This document shows positions 9,745 to 19,365 of a stretch of 64,000 nucleotides of DNA, one piece after another. Made by a program: the position numbers and the translations under genes. The DNA is taken from positions 62,001-126,000 of the forward strand of contig JACEEZ010006412.1 in the NCBI GenBank assembly GCA_016584305.1, given 5' to 3'. The notes below the pieces were generated by a model. It was not told the DNA's origin, did not search any database, and saw only the letters and a list, made by a program, of their open reading frames with translations. This DNA is from Chionoecetes opilio (taxonomy: Eukaryota; Arthropoda; Malacostraca; Decapoda; Majidae). The number at the start of each line of letters is the position of its first letter. Positions within the stretch are counted from its first letter, which is position 1.

Positions 9745-11735
9745 TTGTTATGTGCGACTAGTTTCTAAAACCCGGTTCATTTTGTCAGAGCCACCCTCAT
9801 GTCGGGGCCCCTACCTTAAGGGGTTCCGGGCAATTGTTTTGATCGGGATCTTTGGTGGGAATCCTTTTTCAAACAGATGGTAGTTGGAAGGGGAATGATC
9901 ATCTCCAGCGCTGCCCCCGCCACCCGGGGGACCCCTCCCAAACTGATCACACAGAACCCAGAAAAAGGGGAATGTGCGGAATTTTGTCTAACAACCCGGG
10001 TTTTCACCTCAGTAAATAAGCCCTCCTTAGGTTTCAGATCATTCATGTCTCCCGGGAAAAGGGATGCTGAATCCTTCGGGAAATTATATCCTTGGCAAAG
10101 TACTTTGTCTGGGGTCTCAACTGCGAGAGGTGAGCAACAATTTTTTTTCTACAAGCATGGGACTGACTTTTTTCCCCAATTTATCGCCCCGGATAGGAAA
10201 AGTTCCCCTTTCCTCCCGGGTTTCGACGATTCCAGAGTCGACTTCTTCTTGAGGGAGTCTACCTTCTCTGCAAAAACAGATTGTTAGCAAACATTCCTTG
10301 CTGGAAAAGTGGAGTTCATTAAAATGGCTGAAAATGTCTGCCGATGGGAAGAGGAAAATGAAATTTCATCCTAAAAATTTTTAGCCAACTTATTTCTGAA
10401 CTCTCGAGGATATTGCAAGCTCATCCTTACTCTAAATACGGGTCAAATTTCCCCACTGAGACCCACCGCATTTCCCTTGTGGAAGAGAAGGAGTTAATGT
10501 TCATTTTCCCACTCCTAACAAATAACTTGCCCCGAGACAGACAAAAACTTCTTTGGGGTGAGGCGGCAATTAACTCTTTCAGCGAAACATGGCGAGGGGA
10601 AAACACGTGCTTCATGATGTTTTCTGGTACCCTCTCCTTTAAAAAACAGTAAACCAAAACCTTTTCCCTGTCAGGCTGGGGTACCTCTGTGCAGACCACC
10701 CTCCCTTCCCCCCATTGTTTTCTGATGTTTCTCATGTAATAAATTTAAATACACAAGAACCATTTAAGTAAAGGGGACGTCCTTATTGACAAAATGTTTA
10801 CCCCCCTGTTTTGGTGCAATTCCGTGTTGCCCCGGTTTTCGAATCCTGCGGTCAAAAAAAAAAAGGAAATGTTTTTATTTCCGAATTATGAATTACCAGC
10901 CTGATCCTTTTTGTTGGGAAAAATACTGACAGATTTTCAAAAGGAAATTTAACCCGGGGGAAATGTTAACCCCTCTGTCGGGTACCAAGGGGAACTCCCC
11001 ATGGAAAACATTATTTGGGCCCATCATACGGCCAAATGCAAAGTCTGTCGACGGGGGCATGATATATCCCCCTTGACTATGACTGACCCTTCGGAATCCC
11101 CCTCAAATACTCAACAGAAGAAAAGTAAAAAAAAACAAAACGAAAAAGAAGAAAAGGAGTAAAACAAAGGAGAACACCCCCCCCCCCATGAACTAAAAGA
11201 ACTCGTCCAAGAGTGGGAATATTCCGCCCCTTCCCGTCGTTTTTGCAATCCCTCGCAAAGACAATTTAAATCTTTAATTTCACCATCCTTGATAAACCCG
11301 GGTATAAAAAAATCAGTTGATCATGTTGGAAACATCAGTTGTTTTACCCAATGGGACTGACTGGTGGGACTGTCCTTTAAATATCCTGAAAATCTGGCCC
11401 AGAGTCCAACTCATATCTGAAACTCTCCCTGCGATGACATCGTTGGACAAGGCATTTTTTTTCACTTTTTGGGCTGACTCTGTTCCAAAACCAGTTCTCC
11501 ACCAAATGGAATGGTCCCACCGTCTCACGTCGATATCCAAAAAGAGTGAAAGTACACCCCTGAAAGTCAGTAAATGAGGAAAAAGTTTTCAAATAAAAAA
11601 AAACTATTGTCAAAAAGTACCCCTTCATATTTTTATCCTTTGCAGGAACTCAATTGTAATATAGCATAATTTCCCGCACCCCTAAAATTGATTTCAGCAC
11701 CCCTGGGGTGCAGCCCCCCCAGGTTAAAAAACCTG

Positions 11736-11743
11736 CCCTAAAC
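11736..11743. other. hAT target-site duplication, right copy
   Basis: CCCTAAAC directly follows the ACCTG terminus of the hAT element and equals the octamer at 7,464-7,471. Confidence 0.9.
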
Positions 11744-13080
11744 CAACGCCGCCACTCCGCTTGTCCCCTGGTGGCTTTGCCCCTGTGTTTTCCTGGGTTT
11801 CCTGAGATAAAGGGGCCCGGGGGGGAAAATAGGGGCCTCGGCTTTGCCCCGGTGGTTTTCTTCCTGACCCCGGGGAGACGGGCTTGGGCCGGGACGACTA
11901 AGGAATACCCCGCATCCCCCCGGGACAAAGTGCAATCACAGCCCAAGACGTCCCTGCAACACTGCCCCCCCGGTGAGTTTCCCCTGGGGCCGCAGGGTTT
12001 TCCCGGAGCCGCCGGGGGCAACCAAAGGGGCGCCCTACTTTGCCCAGGGGGTGGGAAGTGCAACTTAGGGCCCATACGCCCCCTCCACCTACCTGCCCCT
12101 GTGGCCTCTTTTCAGGGCCCTTGGGGAGCCCTGGACCTGGGGCCGGACCTAGCGGCGGGGGCGGGCGGAGGTGAAACTCTACCGCTACAAAATCCTACTA
12201 GATACCTCCTTTAGGAGGCTTCCCCTGGTTTCCCCCCGGGACCCCGTGGCTTACGAGACACGCAACAGATTTTTGGACCCTTGAGTTCCCAAAAAGGCTT
12301 CCCGAGGCGACGCAGCAGAGGGGATGTATCTATATGTTGACAGTGATGACAGGGGCGGGGGATTAAAGGTCCCCCGGGGGAACTATGCAAGCTAGGCCTC
12401 GGGGGGGGGCAGGGAGGTCGCTCCCCGAAAATGCCGGGGCGTTACTAGCCGGGGAGGTAAACTCCCCTATTTTCCCAGCTACGGGACTGCCCGGTGTACC
12501 TTTCCCGGTACAAGGGGGGAAAGCCCAACCGGCCCTTCAGTAGGAGTGCCGGGTTAATTTCACCCGCCCCGCGACCCCATTGGATAAAACCATACGGGTT
12601 GGGGGGGCGTTTTAAAAAAGGAGCTACGTAATCAACACCCCCGTTGAACCCGCGCACGCAATTTTTTTCCCCCTGCGGGAGGAGGGCGGCGCTGGAGCTT
12701 AACATATTGCGCAGTGAGTAACCTGCTAGTCGCTGGGGGGCTTAGTGAGATAAGGGGAAAAATTTTTGGTCCACCACCAATTAATTAATGTGTGGAGTGC
12801 TGACAACACCGGGACCATGTGGTTAAAACCCGCGAACTGCGCGCGGCTCGGCGGGGTCGCGTGCCCTGGGGGGATAGGGAGGGAAAACCTTAGGGCTGCG
12901 GGGGAAGTGAAACTAATTTTAGTTTTTAGTCCCTAGAAGCCGGTCTGTGCCTCAGGCCTCAAAACTGGATAATTACACCGTATTCAAAGGGGGGCGCAAA
13001 GGGTTGGCGAAGAACTATAGCCATAGTACTAAAATCCCCCTTAATCAAAAAAAAAAAGGAAAGATCAATCCGATCCAACG
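11744..13080. other. GC-rich unassigned sequence with base-run expansions
   Basis: Rich in runs of C and G (for example nine Gs near 12,400), with open frames of up to about 170 codons that I do not recognise. A GGTGAGT word at about 11,971 resembles a splice donor, but no supported exon precedes it. The density of homopolymer runs is unusual and may reflect consensus errors. I see no rRNA or tRNA signature. Confidence 0.4.
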
Positions 13081-14075
13081 GTGAAATCCAGGGGAAACCT
13101 TGGAGCATTTCATGAAGGTCACCATGGCTTCAGACAAGGCCGTTTTTCCCGCCCCTCACAATTGCTGACTCATTCCCGAAAGTTTTTTCAGGACATTCAG
13201 ATGGTGACAGCGTGGATTCATATACTTAACTTCGCCAAAGCATTTTATAATCGACCCCGGGATTTTTCCCGCAAATAAAAAACTCGGAAAAATTTGGCAA
13301 AATCGGGAATAAAAGGGACATACTTCCCTTTTCCCCAGAGAACAACGAGTATTGGTCGAAGGGGGCTATCAGAGCCCCAATTTTTCAGCGGGGGTCCCTC
13401 AGGGGTCGGTCCTGCCCCCTGCTCTTCCCCATTATGTAGGGGATAAAACAAGCTGGCACACCAATCGCTACATCCTTTGCCCACGACACAAATTAAAAAG
13501 AAAATTTGGGGACAACCAATTTTCTAGCCCCAACAAGACTAGATAAAATCTTAGAGTGGGCAACAGGAATAATATATGGTCCTAAAGGAGAAAAGTTTTA
13601 AGTTTTTAAAAGGTTTGGGAAAAAGAAATTGTATCAAAACCCCCAACAAAAAACCATTGCGGCCAACAGGAAAAAGTAGCCAAAGATGTGGTTAAAAAAT
13701 TTGGGTGTCAAAATAACCCTGTGCTAAATTTTCTGACCACATCCCCATCAACAAAAAGCAAAAGCAAGGGAGTATCAGGTGGACCGAGGACCTTCCAAAC
13801 CGGAGTGAACAGTGTATTCCTTTGGGAATCACTGGTGCTACCAGCCCAGAATATGCTGCCAGCTCTGGTCACCACATAAAAAAATCTGAAATTTTCTGCG
13901 CAGAAGCTCCCCAAAAACTTTTTCCCAAAAAAGATCCCCGAGTTTTAACACCTAAAAATTTCTGGGAGAGACTCAACCTGCACCTGTTTTCGCTTCAGAA
14001 ACGCAGAGAAAGATACGTCGTCATTTATGTTTGGAAAATTTTGGGAACAGGGGGACCAAGCACCAATGGCAAGAA
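13081..14075 (+). pseudogene. CR1/Jockey-like LINE reverse transcriptase, degenerate
   Basis: Reading across frames gives the ordered motifs of a non-LTR reverse transcriptase. HHGFRQGRFSRPSQLLTH appears at about 13,120-13,175. ILNFAKAFYNRP (normally DFAKAFD) is at about 13,220-13,255, and SAGVPQGSVL at about 13,385-13,415. Next comes a segment matching RTF..GVNSVFLWESLVLP with a QLW/LWSPH-like region at about 13,790-13,880. It ends with FWERLNLHLFSLQKRRERYVV at about 13,960-14,015. The catalytic aspartate of the first motif appears as asparagine (N in LNFAKAF), and the YADD box is not readable. Multiple indels break the frame. The piece begins mid-protein with no recognisable 5' part. The family is shared with the fragments at 3.9, 18.7 and 20.7 kb by motif style, which is inference. 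Confidence 0.8.
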
Positions 14076-14084
14076 ACAGCACAC

Positions 14085-14235
14085 CCCAGGAGAGGGAAAG
14101 GGTGTGCTAGTGTGCACCCCCCCAGGAAGGGGAGGCTGTGGGTACGTGGGGGCACCACCCCAAGAGGAAGGCTGTGCACGTGTGCACCACCCCGGAAGGA
14201 AGGGCTGGTGCTACGTGTGCACCACCCCAGGGGCA
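14085..14235. repeat. Minisatellite, about 35-bp unit, four copies
   Basis: The word CGTG(T/G)G(C)ACC recurs at about 14,110, 14,144, 14,179 and 14,214, a spacing of 34-35 bp. Each unit carries a CACCCC and GGAAGG part. It directly follows the LINE fragment. Confidence 0.8.
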
Positions 14236-14606
14236 TCCATAAGTTAGAACTCTAAAAAATTTACCTTCATGCTACAAGATATTTAAATGCATCCCCCAAC
14301 AAAACAAAAAAACGAGGGGTGTCTCACCCGACACTTTTAAAATGCAAATTGGGTCCTGGGGTGGCCAATAAACAGACCCCAACCCAACACCGGATACACC
14401 AGCTCCCAACCCAAACGTCTCCTGCATTTGGGTAAAAAAGGGAGAGAGCTTCCCGGTTCAGTGGGAAAACCATTTAGGCGTGTAACGAAAGGGAAATTTT
14501 TCAAAAGGATCAAATAAAGGTTAGCGTGGGCTTGCCCCACCGATAACAACCTAACCAATTCCCAAACCCCCTAAAAACCCACCCCCAAAATTTAAACCCA
14601 AAACCT

Positions 14607-14868
14607 CCTAGCGGGGGTTGGAGGAGTTCTCACACTTCGTTCATCCGTTTGTGAGGGTCGGGAGGTTCAAACGTCTCTGCTCTGGACTCGGAAAAAAATC
14701 CAATGAAATTTTTCCCTAGATTAGGGATCTTTTTTTAAACCCCAACCAAAACTTTTGGGTTTTCGACGCATTTTTTATACCCCCGCCAATTCCCGCCTTC
14801 CCCCCAGGTCCCCAACTTTTTTTTTGTGGGAAAGGGGGGGTAGGGGAAACACTAGAATAATACCAATT
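14607..14868 (+). mobile_element. Half of the GTTTGCCCATA-ended TIR element (copy 1)
   Basis: This shares with 23.37-23.64 kb (minus) and 28.25-28.51 kb (plus) an ordered set of words: CCTCCTAGCG, GTGAGG.TCG, CGTCTCTG, TGGACT, CCCTAGATTAGGG, CGACGC, CCCAGGTCCC and the end AAACACTAGAATAATAC. It is a single arm without its partner, with several base-run expansions. Confidence 0.7.
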
Positions 14869-14921
14869 TTTTTTTTTCTCACCAAATCCCAGGGTTTCAC
14901 CTTTTTCATTTATAAAAAAGT

Positions 14922-14978
14922 ATCTCCATCAGAAAAAGCTGTAAACTTGGCCAGAAAAAATAATCAGTGTTTTAGAAA
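14922..14978 (+). repeat. Dispersed 55-bp segment, copy 1
   Basis: The stretch TCCATCAGAAAAAGC, then TAAACTTGGCC, then TCAGTGTTTTA, recurs in the same order at 21,274-21,330 with few differences. The parent element is unknown. Confidence 0.65.
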
Positions 14979-15081
14979 CCAGGGGGGTGACGGAATTATC
15001 GAAAACATTCAAAAACAAGTGTGTCCCGCCCATGGAGGTAGTATATATCTGGAGGTGCCCTCCCAGCCCCGTGCTACACCA

Positions 15082-16409
15082 GGGCAGGGATGTTCGAAAA
15101 TCCCTCGTAAGGGACAACTTACGAGTGTATGGCTACAATAACCTTACGAGGGTGGGCTGAGGGAGATGCTCGTACCGAGCCGTCACTCCCGTACGGTTAT
15201 CGGTGGCCTCTGGGTGGGGAATATAGGGATATTCTAGGGATATGTGTGGGAAAATTCTGCTAACCAATCACAGAGCAGCGCCCTTCATGACGCGGCCTTA
15301 TCTAGCCAATCATCATGCTCTCAGCTGTCAGGGAGCCCGATAAATAAATTTAAAGAAACTTCAAATGCCGCTGTTATGCTAAAATCGGCCTCTTTCGAGA
15401 AATCGTCCCGCGGACGCTTATTTAACCTAAATAACTCTACAACACTTAACACAAACCTATCATAAACCTTACCTAACCTAAACCAGACCTAAACATAACT
15501 TAACCTAAACACTATGTTTGCCGGTGTTGAGCTAAGATTGGCTGATTTCCGAAATAGGGCCGATTTTAGCTCACTATCGCCAGAATGTTACGATAATACA
15601 TAGCTGCCACATTAGCCTTTCAGCGTAATATTATCCCACTGATTACTACAGAGACGTACCCAGGGTATACCTTGATGCGCTGATCATAGGTTCGAGTCTT
15701 GCGTGCCCGAAAATAGTATCTATAGACCACTGCTGGCCAGTGCCGTACGTATGCCGTATCCGTGGCCCTGGCGGTACTCTGTTATAGTGGACAAGAACTG
15801 CGCGTTCGCTCTTTAGGTCAGACAAGGCACACGGGGGGGCTAACACCTCACTGTGACACACGTGACACTTGTGTGCAAGGATAGTATAACTTTATAATAT
15901 CCTTGCTTGTGTGTATACGTGCGTGTGTACTAGTACGTCAGACATTTGATACCACCACCACCACCACCGCATCATTATAGCTGCCAAACGTGTATGATGA
16001 ACTGTACGTTTTGATTCAAGAAGTCGACCGATATATATATTTAATATATAGGTTTGCCCTGATATGAATTTATTACAAGTACTATAGGTATTGTATGTTA
16101 AATATGATATATATGGAGTCAATGAAGCAATAAACACATCACATTTCAAACAGGCAAGCATGAAATGGCTCTATAATACACAATAAACATAAAGTATAGT
16201 GATACAACTTGTAATTTATTGTTTGTTGACGTCTAGCCGCTTCAAATTTCACTCCCTTAGGGAGTTAAGGGTGGTGCCGACCACCCTTAGCCTCGCGGTC
16301 CCGTAGCAAGTGAAAAAATGGTTTGAGCATCTCCCTTAGAGGCGCTACGAGGTAAAAGTCCCTTAGGGGAGTACTTACGGGCCCGTAACTCTTTCGAGCA
16401 TCTCTGCCC
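15082..16409. mobile_element. Candidate TIR element with a nested fold-back
   Basis: The left end reads GGGCAGGGATGTTCGAAAA; the right end, reverse-complemented, reads GGGCAGAGATGCTCGAAAG. Matching continues inward: CGTAAGGGAC versus a CCGTAAGTAC/TAAGGGAC pair, and GAGGGAGATGCTCGTACC versus AAGGGAGATGCTCAAACC. The interior holds the smaller fold-back at 15,375-15,588, CCAATCA words near 15,262 and 15,305, short (CCA)n at 15,952-15,968, and no transposase. No target duplication was found at these borders, so the exact ends are uncertain. Confidence 0.5.
15375..15588. mobile_element. Small fold-back with CCTAA-rich core
   Basis: GCTAAAATCGGCCTCTTTCG near 15,378 is mirrored by the reverse complement of GCTAAAATCGGCCCTATTTC near 15,555-15,585. 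Between them are about 130 bp of degenerate telomere-like words (TTACCTAACCTAAACC, TTAACCTAAAC). No coding capacity is seen. Confidence 0.6.
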
Positions 16410-16875
16410 AGATAGTGAGGTTCGGCTGTCGGGCTGAAGCTCCGCCCACGACTGGCAGAACTTGCTTCTCACAACGCGCTGTGCGTTATTTCCAGGGCGG
16501 TTGGGTGGGTATTACGCACATGTATTATTATATTACAACTTTTTTTTAAGACATAAATAAGAAATACATGAGAAAGTGAAATATACGTACAAAAATTATA
16601 ATGCATACTTAAATGACTATATATGTCCATAGAGAGAGGGACAGAGGGAGTGTGTGTATGCTACTGGCCAGTGAAGTGAAGGAGTTTTGTTTATATTTGT
16701 ATTAACTATAGTGTAGATAGAGGAGATATGAGACAATATTATAATTACAACAATAGTAAGTTGCAGCCTGAAGTGCAAATATCCCGAAAATGTGCGGTAG
16801 ATCGCACGCTATATAATAGTAGCACGGATATATTCCTATCGGAACAATATACACTCATATATAAAATAGGGACCG
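16410..16875. other. Unassigned AT-rich sequence
   Basis: No gene or repeat boundary recognised. Confidence 0.4.
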
Positions 16876-16887
16876 ATGAATTATAAA

Positions 16888-17870
16888 TTCCATCATCACC
16901 ACCACATCACCATCAGTACAACTACCACATCAACTTCACCATCACCACCATCACATCACCATCAGTACAACTACCACATCAACTTCACCATCACCACCAC
17001 CACATCACCATCAGTACAACTACCACATCAACTTCACCATCATCAACACCACATCACCATCACCACCACATCACCATCAGTACAACTACCGCATCAACTT
17101 ATCCATCACCACCATCACATCACCATCCGTACAACTACCACATCAACTTCACCATCATCAACACCACATCACCATCACCACCACATCACTATCAGTACAA
17201 CTAGCCCTACCACATCAACTTCACCATCAACACCATCACATCACCATCAGTACAACTACCACATCAACTTCACCATCACCACCACCACATCACCATCAGT
17301 ACAACTACCACATCAACTTCACCATCATCAACACCACATCACCATCACCACCACATCACCATCAGTACAACTACCACATCAACTTCACCATCACCACCAC
17401 CACATCACCATCAGTACAACTACCACATCAACTTCACCATCAACACCATCACATCACCATCAACACCACCACATCACTATCAGTACAACTACCACATCAA
17501 CTTCACCATCACCACCACCACATCACCATCAGTACAACTACCACATCAACTTCACCATCAACACCATCACATCACCATCAGTACAACTACCAAATCAACT
17601 TCACCATCACCACCACCACATCACCATCAGTACAACTGCCACATCAACTTCACCATCATCAACACCACCACATCACCATCACCACCACAACAGCATCACT
17701 AACACCACCAACAATATTATCACTACCTTATCACCATCACCACTCCTACAACACCAAAACCACCACCAGCAATATCACAACCACCATCACAACCAATGTC
17801 ACCACAATCATTACTATTACCATCACTACCACATTACCACTACAACAACAACCACCACATCATACTTTTT
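16888..17870. repeat. CAT/CAC minisatellite, 49-bp unit
   Basis: The unit contains CATCAGTACAACTACCACAT followed by a CAACTTCACC word, and recurs at 49-bp steps at first (16,914, 16,963, 17,012). Longer variants are inserted later. After about 17,690 it decays into irregular CAC/CAT/CAA triplets. The 338-codon histidine/threonine/serine open frame across it follows from the composition and has no domain. Confidence 0.95.
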
Positions 17871-17889
17871 TCTATCAACGTTCTCCTCG

Positions 17890-18270
17890 TGACCTGCTTC
17901 ATAGGTTATAATGGGTTTTTCTTGTCAGCATAGACAGCTCAGGGCAAGGGAGCGGCTCCTGCCACCAGCCTTTCTGCCAGTCGTTGAATGGCCGCCGGCC
18001 GACCAGAATGACCTCACCTTTTCCGCGCCTCGGCCTCTCCCCCATTCTACCTCCATGGTCCCGCCCCGCAGCCGCCTGCTGGGAGGATTATTACCCTAAC
18101 CTAACCGAACCTTTTAACGGGAGGGGCTCCGTCCCCTTCGATCCGCTGACGGGAATATCTACATAACCGAAACTTAACCTAACCTTAACCGGCGGCAGCG
18201 ACCGCGCAGTTCTCGTCCACTATAACCCATTTAGCCCACATGAATGCGTCTTCATCTGTCGCTGTTCTCT
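17890..18270. other. Unassigned; short telomere-like tracts
   Basis: CCTAACCTAACCGAACC at about 18,093 and AACCTAACCTTAACC at about 18,175 are embedded in GC-rich sequence. No supported gene. Confidence 0.4.
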
Positions 18271-18589
18271 TCTAACAATCACCTCCCTTTTCATCACCAG
18301 TAGCTACGTACATATTGCCCCTAAAGTTAAAACAGTAACAACAAGTCATCGCTTCATCTTTGCTTACTATGGTTGGGTGAAGCGGTTGGCCCAACCGTGT
18401 GCTAGATGTCTTGTCAAACACGTCAAGCCAAATGCCTGCTCGGTTCCACGAAACAGTCCCACGAAACGCCTCGTGTGATACCGTGGCCACCGAGATGTCT
18501 CTCGGTGGTCTCGGTGATACCCGCTTCAGCAGAGACCTGTTGAGGCAGGTCTCGGCAGTAACTATTGGCATGTTAAGAAGTACGACGTA

Positions 18590-18590
<1 letters not shown>
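18271..18590. other. Unassigned sequence left of the GA tract
   Basis: A 63-codon plus frame (18,399-18,590) and a longer minus frame cross this stretch, and neither shows a domain I know. The short direct repeat TCTCGGTGGTCTCGGTG lies near 18,497. It lies beside the LINE fragment and could be a diverged part of a transposon; that is speculation. Confidence 0.35.
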
Positions 18591-18594
<4 letters not shown>

Positions 18595-18663
<69 letters not shown>

Positions 18664-18685
18664 AGAGAGAGACAGACAGACAGAC
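18595..18685. repeat. (GA)n with short (GACA)n
   Basis: About 33 GA dinucleotides (18,595-18,660), then AGACAGACAGACAGAC at 18,669-18,687. It directly abuts the LINE fragment. Confidence 0.97.
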
Positions 18686-18689
18686 AGAG

Positions 18690-18905
18690 AGAAAGTCACA
18701 ACTCGTAATTTTGTCCCTCACACATTTTTCAAAAACTTTGATGAGGTGTGAAGTGAGAGCAGCAGGTCTGTAGTTCTTGGCCAGACTCTTGTCCCCTCCC
18801 TTGTGTATCGGGCTTACAGTGGCTCTCTTCATCAAGGCTGGCACTGCCTGCATCCATAGAGCACCTCCATCATTTGCGGATCGGAGGTGATCGGATGGCT
18901 GGGAG
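18690..18905 (-). pseudogene. LINE reverse transcriptase N-terminal fragment
   Basis: The minus strand encodes VPALMKRATVSPIHKGGDKS followed by a KNYRPAALTSHLIKVFEKCV stretch. This is the first conserved block of CR1/Jockey-like reverse transcriptases (usually ..V.PI.KGGDK....NYRPV.LTS...K..E..). The fragment covers about 60 residues, with (GA)n/(GACA)n tracts on both sides, and no other reverse-transcriptase motif follows. The reading frame is open but truncated, so it is not functional. Confidence 0.85.
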
Positions 18906-18908
18906 TGA

Positions 18909-19229
18909 TATAGTATAGACAGACAGAGAGAGAAAGAGACAAACAGACAGACAGAGAAACAGATCGAGAGAGAGACAGACAGACAGACAGACGGATCGAC
19001 AAGCAGAGATAGAGAGAGACAGACAGACAGATAGAGCGAGTGACAGACAGACAGAGAGAGAGACAGACGGACAGACAGACATACAGACAGATCGAGAGAC
19101 AGACAGACAGACAGAGAGAGAGAGAGACAAACAGACAGACAGAGAAACAGATCGAGAGAGAGACAGACAGACAGACAGACGGATCGACAAGCAGAGATAG
19201 AGAGAGACAGACAGACAGACAGAGAGAGA
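18909..19229. repeat. (GACA)n/(GA)n compound repeat with 188-bp duplication
   Basis: Imperfect GACA and GAGA runs with rare ACGGATCGACAAGCAG and AACAGATCG words. A block of about 90 bp starting GACAAACAGACAGACAG occurs at 18,938 and again at 19,126, giving a 188-bp internal period. Serine/leucine/cysteine-rich frames on the minus strand are products of the repeat. Confidence 0.93.
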
Positions 19230-19273
19230 GTCGCAACTCGTGCTCGTGCTCGCGCCTTCCCACAGCCACCAAG

Positions 19274-19365
19274 ATGGCCGACCCACAACAAATGGACGTG
19301 GACAATAGTTACAATTCGGACGATGACGACGTAGTTATCATCGAAGACACCACAATACCTAACGA
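19274..19365 (+). CDS. Candidate first coding exon, acidic SIM-like peptide
   Basis: An ATG at 19,274 sits in CCAAGATGG, a good animal initiation context. It opens 30 codons plus two bases and then runs into GTGAGT at 19,366, a consensus splice donor. The peptide starts MADPQQMDVD and contains DDDDVVIIEDTT. A VVII core flanked by acidic residues is the standard SUMO-interaction motif pattern, so a nuclear, SUMO-linked protein is plausible. I cannot name the gene, and no second exon is identified downstream. The frame continues upstream without a stop through the repeat, so the start is chosen on context. The upstream (GACA)n repeat would lie in or near the 5' UTR. Against it: a single short exon is weak evidence, and the 62 bp from 19,301 recur at 20,269. 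Confidence 0.5.

Larger units (their letters stand above)
7856..11628 (-). pseudogene. hAT transposase, broken (ZBED/SCAND3-like)
   Basis: Conserved blocks appear in the correct order on the minus strand but in different frames. At about 11,313-11,480 the block VKKNALSNDVIAGRVSDMS is followed by a TTDVSNM motif, matching the start of the hAT catalytic region (usually LDESTDVSN). At 11,190-11,290 there is a KDGEIK-like stretch. At 10,300-10,341 is ADIFSHFNELHFS, and at 10,224-10,271 AEKVDSLKKKSTLESS, matching the late catalytic region. MRVALTK at 9,780-9,800 is near the dimerisation end. The last residues are KLVAHKQQQKSR with a stop at 7,856-7,858. Translation runs into the nested insertion between KLV and the final residues. 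The zinc-finger start was not located. Family attribution rests on recalled motifs; individual residues of the catalytic triad are not confidently readable. Confidence 0.82.
7472..11735 (-). mobile_element. hAT DNA transposon, complete ends, nested insertion
   Basis: The left terminus is CAGCGTTTCTTAACCTTTTT; the right terminus, reverse-complemented, is CAGGTTTTTTAACCTGGGGG. CAG-starting ends with a shared TTAACCT core fit hAT. Both ends are bordered by CCCTAAAC. The element spans 4,264 bp, but about 1.86 kb of it (about 7,889-9,744) is a later insertion, leaving about 2.4 kb, a normal size for a ZBED/SCAND3-like hAT. Next to each terminus, CAGCACCCC-type words recur in inverted orientation (left about 7,498, right about 11,696). 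The transposase is coded on the minus strand and is heavily frameshifted, so the copy is inactive. The frameshifts are partly old mutations and may be partly sequencing error. Confidence 0.88.

Noticed and set aside
11744..13080. rRNA or host gene in the GC-rich stretch
   Set aside because: No conserved rRNA words and no protein similarity recognised; base runs suggest consensus error. The donor-like GGTGAGT at 11,971 has no supporting exon.
15680..15710. Second tRNA-like promoter (GGTTCGAGTC at 15,689)
   Set aside because: It fits a B box, but no convincing A box lies 30-60 bp upstream and no repeat family was seen.
16876..17892. 338-codon His/Thr/Ser-rich open frame
   Set aside because: It lies entirely within a CAT/CAC minisatellite and decaying triplets. 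Other frames are similarly open, and the composition explains it.
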